Assembly: GCF_000238295.3 (NCBI RefSeq)
Contig: NZ_AHCD03000044.1
Location: 992,001 to 1,056,000, forward strand
Reading direction: 5' to 3'
From: Pseudoalteromonas rubra
GTDB lineage: Bacteria; Pseudomonadota; Gammaproteobacteria; Enterobacterales; Alteromonadaceae
DNA: 64,000 nucleotides
Of this stretch, positions 40,492 to 50,403 are shown piece after piece. How positions within the stretch are numbered: the first letter of the stretch is position 1; each line of letters opens with the position of its first letter. The position numbers were made by a program, and so were the translations under genes. The notes under the pieces were generated by a model. It was not told the DNA's origin. It ran no database searches and saw only the letters and a list, made by a program, of their open reading frames with translations.

Positions 40492-43400
40492 ATGGAAAAT
40501 TCAGCGATTGAAGCGTTATTGGCCGAACTGGATGGTCAGGGTATTTATGTTTATCTGCAAGAGGGTCGCCTGAAACTGCGTACCCACCTTGCAACTGTGC
40601 CAGCTGCACAGCTCAATAAAATTAAAGCGCACAAGCCGGCGCTGATTGAGTATATGCAGGCGCACCATCAAAAACAGGGGTTGCTGTCCGCCTCTCAGCA
40701 GGGGATCTGGCTTATCGACCAGTATCATGGCGGTGATGTTGCCTACACTATGTCTGGACTACTCAGGCTATCACAGCCTGTCGGTAAAGCGCAGCTTGAA
40801 GCCGCCCTGAATACCTTGCTGGCCCGTCATGATATTTTGCGCAGCCAATTTTTCGCCACAGATCAAGGCGGGTGTCAGCGTGTGAATACCGAGTTGTCCC
40901 TGACCTTAACCCAGTTGTTTGTGTCTGAGCCTGCAAGCCGGGGGCAGATTGAAACTGAGTTACAACCTGTGTTGCAGCAAGGGTTTGATCTGCAAAAAGC
41001 GTTACCGATACGCGCCACCTTGATTAGCACAGCGGATGAAAATCAGGGGCAGTGGGTCTATCTGATGCTGCATCATCTGGTAGCCGATGGTTGGTCGGTT
41101 CAGTTACTGGTAAATGAATTGCTGGATATATTGCAGGCAAAGGAGGTGCCACAGACGGTACCGTTACAATATCTGGATTATGTACATTGGGAAAAGCGCT
41201 TTTTACAGTCTGATGACTACCTGCAACAGCATGCCTACTGGCAACAACAGCTTATGGACTTTTCGCCTTTTGCTATGCCCACCAGCTTTGCCAGGCAAGC
41301 TGAGGCTTCGTTTCGCGGAGCCAGCCACCAATTTACATTGAATGAGGCACTGTGCCAGCGTTTTGAACAAAGTTGTCAGCAGCTGGGCGTCACCCCATTT
41401 GCTGCGCTACTGAGCGTGTTTTATGTGTTGCTCCATCGCTACAGCCAGCAACAGGACATCACGGTTGGCGTGCCCGTTCTGGGTCGTGAGCAGAGTGAGT
41501 TTGAGTCCATGGTCGGCTGTTTTATCCACACACTGCCACTACGTCAACAGCTGGATGGCGATATGCTGTTTAACGAGCTGGCTCGTAGCACTCAGTCAAA
41601 GGTGACACAGGCGCTGGAAAATCAAAGTGTCTCTCAGGACGCACTTGCCAGGCTGGCGGATACCTCTCAGTTGTTTAGTGTGCTGTTTAATTATGATGCG
41701 CTGCCACCAACGCCATTACGATCCGGCGCACTGGAAGCACAACTGTTCACGCTGAATAATCACACTGCCAAATTTGACCTGACGTTAAATTTGGCGACGC
41801 ATGACAACGGCATGCAGGCTGAACTTGAATATAATGTTGGCTTGTTTTCATCCGAGTTGATTGCTCAGATTGCCTGTGATTTCGAGGCGTTAGTGCGCAC
41901 GTTAAATGACGATCTGGCTCAGTCACTTGGCGGGGTTAAATTGCCGTCAGTGGAAGCTGCGCAACAACAACTGAACAAAGCGACTGACACGACATCAGCG
42001 CCTTTGGTGTTACCTCAGATCCTGGCACACGCTCAGGCAACATCGAAACACATGGCAATTGTGGATGCTGATAATCCATCTCAGTCAGTGAGTTACGCTG
42101 AACTCGGTGGACAAAGCGCCAGTCTGGCTGGTGCGCTCCATGACGTTGCAAAGGGTGAAGAAGTGGTTGCCGTACTGGTCAATCGCCAGGTTCACAGCCT
42201 AGTTGCGCTGATAGGCGTGATGCGCGCCGGGGCCGCTTATTTGCCCATAGAGCAGGATACCCCTGTACTGCGGATCATAGAAATTATGGCGCAGGCTGGC
42301 TGTCGTACCTTGTTGGTGTGTGATACTGAAAAGATGACACAGCAGATGCAGGCTACACTGAATGAACACGAAATTGTCGCCTGGGATTACCATCAGCTGT
42401 TAAAACGAAACGGCACATTATCAGAAGAGTCAGAAGTTGCGCTGAGGCGCGATGAACAGGACCTGGCTTATGTGATCTTTACCTCCGGATCGACGGGTAA
42501 ACCAAAAGGTGTGGCTATGAGCCATGGTGCCCTGGCCAGTTATTGTGAGTCGATTACGCATCGTATTGAGTTTTCGTCGCATACACGTGCCGGGATTGTC
42601 ACTGGGCTCGCGACCGATCTGTGCCTGACTGGTATCTACCCGGTACTTGCGCAGGGTGGCACAGTTGTTATGCCTGGGAGCCTCACACTCCCTGAACCTC
42701 AGCAGTTGGCAGAGATGCTGACGGTACAGCAGGTCAATTTGCTAAAAATAACGCCGTCATTTGCTCGAGAGTTAATACCTCACATTGCAGCCCTGGGTGA
42801 GAACCAGCCCGCCATAGAGCAGTGGATACTCGGTGGTGAAGCACTGGACGTGGCTCTGGTGAGCGATCTACAGGATCATTATCCGGCAGCACATATCGTT
42901 AATCACTATGGTCCCAGTGAAACCTGTATTGGGGTGACAACGCATACCGTTACTGCCCAGAGACATGCCAACAGTGAACATTACCCCATTGGAAAGCCGC
43001 TGGCACATACCCGGGTATTGGTACTGGATGAACAGGCTCAGCCGGTGCCATTGGGTATGCCGGGTGAGCTATACATTGGTGGTTCGTCCCTGGCCGATGG
43101 GTATCTGCGTGCACCACAGTTGACAGATCGTTACTTTGTTCACTGTGATACGCAAAGCGGAAAATTAGCGCGTTTTTATCGATCCGGTGACAGAGTCCGG
43201 TTAACCCATCGGGGGGAGCTGGAATACCTGGGTCGACTAGATAACCAACCCAAGATCCGTGGCTATCGCGTTGATATCAGTGAAATTGAAGCAAAACTGA
43301 CGGCCCTACCACAGGTAAAAAGTGCGGTTGTAACAGCCCGCAAACAGGCCGGTATTGATACCTTAGTGGCCTACTATGTTGCTGCCAGCGAGGCGGAAGC

Positions 43401-46400
43401 GGTTACCTCCGGCGCGTTGCGAGATGCACTCAGTGCACTGTTACCTCAGGCCATGATCCCCAGCCATTTTAAAGCACTGGCAAAATTGCCGGTGCTTGGT
43501 AATGGCAAGGTTGACCGCAAGCAGTTGGCAACTTTATCGCTTAGCGAGGCGCGTAATTACACGCCACCTAAAACAGAGCTACAGCAACAGCTGGCTACCT
43601 TATTCAGTGACTTGACAGGTGTGTCTCAGGTCTCTGCAGACGATGACTTTTTCGCAATCGGTGGTCATTCTTTACTGGCCATGCGACTTGCCAATCATAT
43701 TCGCGCCAGATTTGAACGAGTGTTGTCATTGCAAGCCATTTTTGCCAACCCCACGGTGGAGAAACTGGAACGTTGCCTGCTTGGACAGGACATTCATGTA
43801 GGCCATAACTTGGTGACGGTTGACCAATCTGGCGCACATCCACTGTCTTTTGCACAGCAGCGGATCTGGTTTGTTGATCAGATGCAGGGCCACAGCAAGC
43901 AATATAATTTGCAGGGCGCTTTCACGATTAAAGGTGCGCTGAATATCGCGGCCTTGTCTCAGGCATTTGAACAGGTGGTTCAGCAGCACGCCATTCTAAG
44001 ATTTAATTATGACCAAAACGAGCAGGGCGAAGCGGTCCAGTCTTTCAATGACACCCTGAACTTTGTGTTACAGCAACGGGATTTAAGTGGCTTTGATGAT
44101 GAACGGCAGGCAGACACCCTGCGTCGGCTGCTGGCTGAGGATTATCATTCCGGATTCGACCTGAAGCAGGAGCTGCTGTTACGAGGTCAGCTGCTGCAGC
44201 TCGATGCACAACTGTATGTGCTTATTGTGACTATGCACCATATCGTCTCGGATGGTTGGTCAATCGGGGTGCTGTGTCGCGCACTGGAAGCCGCTTATCG
44301 CCAGGCTTGTGAGGGCACTCAAACAGGGTTGCCAAAGCTCACGCACAGTTACATTGACTATGTGCACTGGCAACGCAACCTGGCGACTCAGCCTCAGTGG
44401 CAAACGAGTTTGACGTACTGGCAAAATCAGCTGGCCGACTTGCCCCGGGTCCATGAATTACCCCAGGATAACGCCCGGGAAAACCGAGTGATTAGTGGGG
44501 GGTCTTTACATTGTTACGAGCTGCCGGCTGAGTTAACCCAGGTACTGCGCCGCTTTGTTACAACAAGCGGACAAACCTTGTTTGGTGTGCTGGAGAGTGC
44601 CTTTGCGTTATGGATGAGCCGCCTGTCGGGTCAATCAGACGTGGCGTTGGGTACGCCGGTTGCCGGGCGTGAGTTCAGTGAACTTGAGCCTGTTATTGGC
44701 AACTTCATCAATACTCTGGTGCTTCGTCATCATATTGAGTCCAATATGACGTTCAGTGATGTGTTGACGACAAGCAGTGAGACACTGCAAAGTGCGTTGA
44801 CTCATCAGCATATTCCATTCGATACACTGGTTGAAGCGCTCAACAACGAGCGGAGTTTGGGTATTCACCCGTTAATTCAGGTGGTCTTTCGGGTCAACAA
44901 TCAGATCAACGAAGCACTGCAACTGGAAGGCCTGGATGTCACCGTGAATGACACCGGCGTGCGCAGCGCTAAATTGGATCTGGAAGTGTCAGTGATTGAT
45001 TGTGGCGATACCTTGCAGGTTGAATGGCTCTACGATAGTGCCTTGTGGCAGGAGCACAGCATTGAGTCTTTCGCCCGTCAGTACACCCAGTTGCTGAGCG
45101 CCTGTCTGGAAACACCACGGCGCCGTGTGAGCGAGCTGAGTTTGATAGACTCTGAGCAGCTAACACAAATACTGGCCTATAGCGCCCCCCAGAACGAACA
45201 AGACAGCAGTGATATTGGTTGGCACCATCACTTCAGCGCGATTGCTGAAATCCAGCCTCATAGCATTGCGCTGCGATGTAATGGTGAATCATACAGTTAC
45301 CTGGAAGTGGAGCAGCGTGCCAATCAGCTGGCGCATTGCCTGCTTGAAATGGGATTTGATGAGCAAAGCCGGATTGCTTTATTACTCCCGTCCGGTCCCG
45401 CTATGGTTATTGCGGTGCTGGCTATTCTTAAAACACGTCACGTCTATGTGCCTCTGCATTACGATACACCAGAGAAATCTCTGTCTTATATCGTAGAAGA
45501 TGCCGATATCGTGATGATTTTGGCACTCAGCGAAGATACCGAAAAACTCATCGACAGCGGCACCGACTTTCTGTTTCTTGACGATTTATTTGACGTTGAG
45601 TCTAATTTTGCCGGTTACCCAGTGTCTGTGCCTGGCCTGGAAGAGTTAGGGGAATCGCAGATCTCAGATGCCCAGCGCTTGTGTTACATCATTTATACAT
45701 CGGGCTCTACCGGGCGGCCAAAAGGGGTGATGATCAGCCATGGAAATCTGAATGTTTACTTATCTCATGCCATGGATACTTATCTCGATGCCGACGCGAC
45801 CTTACCGCTTGCGGTGGTAAGTACACCTTTGGCATTTGATGCCACGATCACCGCACTGGTTCCTCCCTTACTGTGTGGCGGTGAGGTTGAAATCGTGACT
45901 CAGGGCCCTCATCAGCTCGCAGCCATTACTGAGCTCCTGTTCAATGCCATCCGACCGCGTTTATTCAAACTGACACCGGCACATTTGCGGGCTGTACAGG
46001 CGCTGATGGATGAACTGGGCAGCAATAGCGCACCTCACACCATAGTGATTGGGGGCGAGGCATTGGACAGCGATTTACTGATAGCGCTGCGTGCTAAGTT
46101 GCCTGCGTGTACCTGGGTTAACGAATATGGTCCGACTGAGGCAACCGTAGGTTGTAGCGTCTTTTCGCTGACCCCGGATCTGAATCCGCAGGCCGCACTG
46201 CGTTATCCGGATGTACCTATCGGTCTGCCCAACCCCGGTGTTGCAATGCTGGTCGTTGATCAGTGTGATCAGCCGGTGCCTGCTAATACACCAGGTGAGC
46301 TATTGATTGGAGGGGCAGTAGTCAGCCCGGGTTACGTCAATCTGGACGAGCTGAATCAAACCAAGTTTGTCACTTTGAGTGTGGCTGATCAGCCGCCAAT

Positions 46401-49400
46401 GCGCTTCTACCGCAGTGGCGATTTGGTACAGTGGCAGAGCGACGAGCAGGGCAGGCTGAGTTATCTAAGATACTGTGGTCGCACCGACGAGCAAATCAAA
46501 CTTCGCGGTTATCGCATCGACCTTAACGCGATTTGTCATTATCTTCGCGAACTGGATGGTGTGCGTGACTGTGCGGTGACAGTTGATGAAGGGCAGCAGT
46601 TGTTGCAGGCCCATCTTCTCTACCTTAACGGCAATGTGCCGCCGGACAGCCATTTGCGTACTCATCTGGCGCAATACCTGCCGCCGTATATGATCCCCGG
46701 ACAGTTCAATCGTGTTGAAGCTATCCCGCTTACCGCCAATGGTAAAGTAGATAGCAAAGCCCTCAAAGCTCTGGCACAACAGGGGGAAGGCAGAGCCAGC
46801 AGAAGTATAGATCTGACAGCGCTGACAGCCATGCAATCTTATTTGTATCAGCTCTATCGCGACACTTTGCTGACAGAGCATATCGATCTGCACGACAGCT
46901 TTTTTGACCTCGGTGGTCATTCCTTACTGGCCATCAAGTTGATCAGTCAAATTCGTCAACAGAAACACCTTGAGGTGACGTTACCTCAGCTGTTTAAAAC
47001 ACCGACCATAGCGTCATTGGCGCAGGCACTGGAGCACTGTGAGCCTATCGCAGCTGTGCATGCTATTCAGCCCGTATCACGGGAACAGGCACTGCCTCTG
47101 TCGTTTGCCCAGCAGCGGCTGTGGCTGATTGAACAGCTTCAGGAGTCGAGCACGCAGTACCATATGCCAGCCGGATTTAAATTCAGTGGCACGCTCGATA
47201 AGGCCGCTTTCAGTGCAGCGCTGAAGGCGCTCATCGCACGTCATGAGGTGCTTAGGTCACGGATAGTTAAAGCGGCGGGGGCGGCTGAACCTGTGCAGCA
47301 GGTGCGCGATCAATTCGAGTTGCCGTTAACTCAGTTAGATCTGACGAAAATGAGCGAACGTGCCCGGCAACAGCGCTGGCAGCAGGGAGCACATGACAAC
47401 GCGACGGCGCGATTTGACCTGACTCAGGATCTGCTGGTGCGGGTACTGTTGGTTGAGTTTGCCAAAGACGATTATCGGGTGCACTTCAATATGCATCATA
47501 TTGCCAGCGACGGCTGGTCGATGGCTATTCTGGTGCGAGAGTTTATCGCATTCTATCGCCATTTTGCCCAAGAGTCCGGCTATCAGTTACCGGCTGAGCT
47601 GACTCAGCCATTGGCTGTGCAATATGGCGACTTTGCACACTGGCAGCGCAACATTTGGGCGAAAGAGGCCAATCAGGCAGATTTACAGCACTGGCAGACA
47701 ACCTTAGAAGGCCATCCGCCGCTGCACCAGTTACCACTTGATTATCCGCGTCCTGCCATGGCACAGCTAAGTGGTTCGCGACACACACAACGTCTGAGTG
47801 CTGCACTCACCCGAGCCATTCATGAACACTGTAAAGCACAAGGCGTGACTTTGTTTATGTGGCTGCATACGGTATTTTCATTGCTGGTACAGCGCTACAG
47901 CCAGACAAACGATGTGGTGATTGGCTCACCGGTTGCGGGTCGTGAACACAATGAAGTGGCTAATTTGATTGGCTTTTTTGTTAATACCTTGGTGATTCGC
48001 ACGCGCACCCAGTCTGGGCAAAACTTCAATCAGTTACTGGAGCAGCAAAAACAGGTGATCCTGGATGCGTTTAAGCATCAGGCGCTGCCTTTTGAGCAGT
48101 TGGTGGAAGCGCTTAAGCCTGAGCGTAACCTGGGGCATCAGCCCATTTTCCAGATTTTATTTGCACTGCAAAATAACGAAACCACCGACCTGGTGCTGCC
48201 ACAGTTGCACATTGAAGTCGAAGCGCCGAGTGAGCCCATGATGAAGTTTGACCTGGAGGTCAACGCAATTGAAAAGGGCGATGGCATTGAGCTGGAATGG
48301 AACTTTAGCTCAGCGTTGTTTAAAGGGGCGACAATCGCGGCACTGGCTGATTCTTTTGAGGTGTTGATCAGTGCCATTCTTAAATCTCCCGAGCACCAGG
48401 TGGAACGTTTAGCCCTGCTGAGTCAGTCGCGTCAGCAGCAACTGGTGAGCATCAAAGGCGCAGACACGGCCATATCATCACAGTGTATTCACAGTCAGGT
48501 TACTGCCCGGGTACAAAGTGCCGCAAACCAACTGGCCGTGCGTGATGCGGATGCATGCATGCTCAGCTATCTGGCGTTAGAGCAAAAAGCCAATACCCTG
48601 GCCAGTTACTTGCTGGAGCAGGGCGTTAAGTCGGGAGCACGCATTGCGCTGTGTCTCGGAGCTGGGTGTGACCAACTGGTTGCTATGCTGGCGGCCTTTA
48701 AAGTGCGAGCCGCCTATGTGCCGATTGATCCGACACTGCCTGCGTCGCGCTGTCAGTTTATTGTGCGAGACAGTGGCGCAAGCTGGTTGCTGACCAATAA
48801 CAAACTCCTGTCACAGTTAGAGCCTGTAATTGATGCGGTGCAGCAGCCGCCGTTGTCAGTGCTGGTTATGGATAGTCCACTGAGCTGGCAGCCCGGACAG
48901 CTGCGCGAGCGTTTTGCCAGCACTGAATCCTCAGATCTGGCCTATGTGATTTATACCTCAGGCACCACAGGTCAGCCCAAAGGTGTGGCGATATCCCATG
49001 GCAACCTGGCGCTTTATCTTGACCATGCTTGTCATGCTTACCTGGACGAGCAACCCAGTTTTAGCGTCGTCAGTACCCCTTTGGCGTTTGATGCCACAGT
49101 AACCGCCATCTGGCCTGCGTTATTGCGGGGAATAAGCATCGATATGCTGGCTGATGATGAGCGAATGTTAAAAGAGCTGGCTAACCGCCTGTGCGGCAAT
49201 ATTGCCGGGGTCTTTAAAGTAACACCGGCGCATTTGCAAGGGGTTGTTGCAGTACTGAAACAGTGTGGCTTGTCAGAAGAGCGCTGTTTTAACGCTGCAC
49301 ATAAGGTGGTAGTGGGCGGTGAGGCGTTACCCGTTGCGCTGTTGGCCGAACTCAGCGAGCGATTGCCAAATGTCCGCTGGATTAACGAATACGGTCCAAC

Positions 49401-50403
49401 TGAAGCCACCGTGGGCACCAGCACTTACCTGTGCGATAAGCAGGAAATTGACCGTCTGGCGGCACAATCGATGACCCAGGTTCCTATCGGTCAGCCTATC
49501 GCCAATACGCATTTGCTGGTGCTGGATGAACAGATGCAGCCGGTTCCGGCCGGGGTCATGGGGGAGCTGTATATTGGGGGTAATAACCTGGCTCAGGGCT
49601 ATCTGAATCGTCGAGACCTGAGTGATGAAAAGTTTGTCTGGCTACCCGTTGGTGTGCAGCAAAGTGAGCAGCGCTTCTATCGCAGTGGCGATCTGGTGCG
49701 TTGGTCGGTTAATGATGATGGCACGCCGGGCGCACTGCTGTTTTGTCACCGCCTTGATGCACAACTGAAACTCCGAGGTTATCGCATCGAGCCCCAGGAA
49801 ATTGCTCGGCAATTGCAGCAAGACCCGCGCATTGAGCAGGCTGTGGTGGTGTTGAATGAAGCCGCAGATAACCTGGAGGCCTACCTGATTGCAAAGCCAG
49901 ATGAGGAGCTGGGACGACCTGAACCGGCTGAGCGGGTGAGTGCCGGTATTGCCACCGAACTGTCAGCGCGACTGAGTGAATCGCTACCCGCTTATATGGT
50001 GCCTTACCGTTATGTACTGATCGATACAATCCCGTTGACCGCCAACGGCAAGGTAGATGTGCGGGCGCTTCATGCGCTGGGAGCACAATGTGATTCTGTG
50101 GCCCAACTTATCGCACCGCGCAACGAGGTAGAGGAAGCTTTGGCGAATATTCTGGCGTCAGTGCTGAAGCGTACTTCAATCAGTGTTGAAGACAACTTCT
50201 TTAGCCTGGGCGGTCATTCATTGCTGGCGACGCAATGCATCGGACTGATTGAAGAGCGACTGGGTGTCGGCATGTCAGTCAGAACGCTGTTTGAGCGACC
50301 AACCGTGGCTGCACTGGCTCAGTGGGTTGAAATCCAACAGGCCATGGCACAGCAGGCACAGGATGATAACGAAAACGACACTTCAGAAGAGATGTTTTTG
50401 TAA
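40492..50403 (+). CDS. NRPS with three C-A-PCP modules (predicted Asp, Asn, Asn)
   Basis: A 3303-residue synthetase. It opens with a TubC_N-like docking domain (residues 1-55), then three modules. C domains have intact HHxxxDG: HHLVADG near 193, HHIVSDG near 1247, HHIASDG near 2335. A domains start at FTSGSTGKPKG (660), YTSGSTGRPKG (1732) and YTSGTTGQPKG (2818). Carrier serines are in GGHSLLA at about 1057, 2143 and 3242. Nine-residue codes read by hand at GrsA positions 235-331 are DLTKIGHIG (Asp-like), DATKVGEVG and DATKVGEVG (both Asn-like). The last two are identical, and their surrounding sequence is also alike. No epimerase domain is present. Start is two bases after the previous stop and the stop overlaps the next ATG, so translation is coupled. 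Confidence 0.92.
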   Translation: MENSAIEALLAELDGQGIYVYLQEGRLKLRTHLATVPAAQLNKIKAHKPALIEYMQAHHQKQGLLSASQQGIWLIDQYHGGDVAYTMSGLLRLSQPVGKAQLEAALNTLLARHDILRSQFFATDQGGCQRVNTELSLTLTQLFVSEPASRGQIETELQPVLQQGFDLQKALPIRATLISTADENQGQWVYLMLHHLVADGWSVQLLVNELLDILQAKEVPQTVPLQYLDYVHWEKRFLQSDDYLQQHAYWQQQLMDFSPFAMPTSFARQAEASFRGASHQFTLNEALCQRFEQSCQQLGVTPFAALLSVFYVLLHRYSQQQDITVGVPVLGREQSEFESMVGCFIHTLPLRQQLDGDMLFNELARSTQSKVTQALENQSVSQDALARLADTSQLFSVLFNYDALPPTPLRSGALEAQLFTLNNHTAKFDLTLNLATHDNGMQAELEYNVGLFSSELIAQIACDFEALVRTLNDDLAQSLGGVKLPSVEAAQQQLNKATDTTSAPLVLPQILAHAQATSKHMAIVDADNPSQSVSYAELGGQSASLAGALHDVAKGEEVVAVLVNRQVHSLVALIGVMRAGAAYLPIEQDTPVLRIIEIMAQAGCRTLLVCDTEKMTQQMQATLNEHEIVAWDYHQLLKRNGTLSEESEVALRRDEQDLAYVIFTSGSTGKPKGVAMSHGALASYCESITHRIEFSSHTRAGIVTGLATDLCLTGIYPVLAQGGTVVMPGSLTLPEPQQLAEMLTVQQVNLLKITPSFARELIPHIAALGENQPAIEQWILGGEALDVALVSDLQDHYPAAHIVNHYGPSETCIGVTTHTVTAQRHANSEHYPIGKPLAHTRVLVLDEQAQPVPLGMPGELYIGGSSLADGYLRAPQLTDRYFVHCDTQSGKLARFYRSGDRVRLTHRGELEYLGRLDNQPKIRGYRVDISEIEAKLTALPQVKSAVVTARKQAGIDTLVAYYVAASEAEAVTSGALRDALSALLPQAMIPSHFKALAKLPVLGNGKVDRKQLATLSLSEARNYTPPKTELQQQLATLFSDLTGVSQVSADDDFFAIGGHSLLAMRLANHIRARFERVLSLQAIFANPTVEKLERCLLGQDIHVGHNLVTVDQSGAHPLSFAQQRIWFVDQMQGHSKQYNLQGAFTIKGALNIAALSQAFEQVVQQHAILRFNYDQNEQGEAVQSFNDTLNFVLQQRDLSGFDDERQADTLRRLLAEDYHSGFDLKQELLLRGQLLQLDAQLYVLIVTMHHIVSDGWSIGVLCRALEAAYRQACEGTQTGLPKLTHSYIDYVHWQRNLATQPQWQTSLTYWQNQLADLPRVHELPQDNARENRVISGGSLHCYELPAELTQVLRRFVTTSGQTLFGVLESAFALWMSRLSGQSDVALGTPVAGREFSELEPVIGNFINTLVLRHHIESNMTFSDVLTTSSETLQSALTHQHIPFDTLVEALNNERSLGIHPLIQVVFRVNNQINEALQLEGLDVTVNDTGVRSAKLDLEVSVIDCGDTLQVEWLYDSALWQEHSIESFARQYTQLLSACLETPRRRVSELSLIDSEQLTQILAYSAPQNEQDSSDIGWHHHFSAIAEIQPHSIALRCNGESYSYLEVEQRANQLAHCLLEMGFDEQSRIALLLPSGPAMVIAVLAILKTRHVYVPLHYDTPEKSLSYIVEDADIVMILALSEDTEKLIDSGTDFLFLDDLFDVESNFAGYPVSVPGLEELGESQISDAQRLCYIIYTSGSTGRPKGVMISHGNLNVYLSHAMDTYLDADATLPLAVVSTPLAFDATITALVPPLLCGGEVEIVTQGPHQLAAITELLFNAIRPRLFKLTPAHLRAVQALMDELGSNSAPHTIVIGGEALDSDLLIALRAKLPACTWVNEYGPTEATVGCSVFSLTPDLNPQAALRYPDVPIGLPNPGVAMLVVDQCDQPVPANTPGELLIGGAVVSPGYVNLDELNQTKFVTLSVADQPPMRFYRSGDLVQWQSDEQGRLSYLRYCGRTDEQIKLRGYRIDLNAICHYLRELDGVRDCAVTVDEGQQLLQAHLLYLNGNVPPDSHLRTHLAQYLPPYMIPGQFNRVEAIPLTANGKVDSKALKALAQQGEGRASRSIDLTALTAMQSYLYQLYRDTLLTEHIDLHDSFFDLGGHSLLAIKLISQIRQQKHLEVTLPQLFKTPTIASLAQALEHCEPIAAVHAIQPVSREQALPLSFAQQRLWLIEQLQESSTQYHMPAGFKFSGTLDKAAFSAALKALIARHEVLRSRIVKAAGAAEPVQQVRDQFELPLTQLDLTKMSERARQQRWQQGAHDNATARFDLTQDLLVRVLLVEFAKDDYRVHFNMHHIASDGWSMAILVREFIAFYRHFAQESGYQLPAELTQPLAVQYGDFAHWQRNIWAKEANQADLQHWQTTLEGHPPLHQLPLDYPRPAMAQLSGSRHTQRLSAALTRAIHEHCKAQGVTLFMWLHTVFSLLVQRYSQTNDVVIGSPVAGREHNEVANLIGFFVNTLVIRTRTQSGQNFNQLLEQQKQVILDAFKHQALPFEQLVEALKPERNLGHQPIFQILFALQNNETTDLVLPQLHIEVEAPSEPMMKFDLEVNAIEKGDGIELEWNFSSALFKGATIAALADSFEVLISAILKSPEHQVERLALLSQSRQQQLVSIKGADTAISSQCIHSQVTARVQSAANQLAVRDADACMLSYLALEQKANTLASYLLEQGVKSGARIALCLGAGCDQLVAMLAAFKVRAAYVPIDPTLPASRCQFIVRDSGASWLLTNNKLLSQLEPVIDAVQQPPLSVLVMDSPLSWQPGQLRERFASTESSDLAYVIYTSGTTGQPKGVAISHGNLALYLDHACHAYLDEQPSFSVVSTPLAFDATVTAIWPALLRGISIDMLADDERMLKELANRLCGNIAGVFKVTPAHLQGVVAVLKQCGLSEERCFNAAHKVVVGGEALPVALLAELSERLPNVRWINEYGPTEATVGTSTYLCDKQEIDRLAAQSMTQVPIGQPIANTHLLVLDEQMQPVPAGVMGELYIGGNNLAQGYLNRRDLSDEKFVWLPVGVQQSEQRFYRSGDLVRWSVNDDGTPGALLFCHRLDAQLKLRGYRIEPQEIARQLQQDPRIEQAVVVLNEAADNLEAYLIAKPDEELGRPEPAERVSAGIATELSARLSESLPAYMVPYRYVLIDTIPLTANGKVDVRALHALGAQCDSVAQLIAPRNEVEEALANILASVLKRTSISVEDNFFSLGGHSLLATQCIGLIEERLGVGMSVRTLFERPTVAALAQWVEIQQAMAQQAQDDNENDTSEEMFL

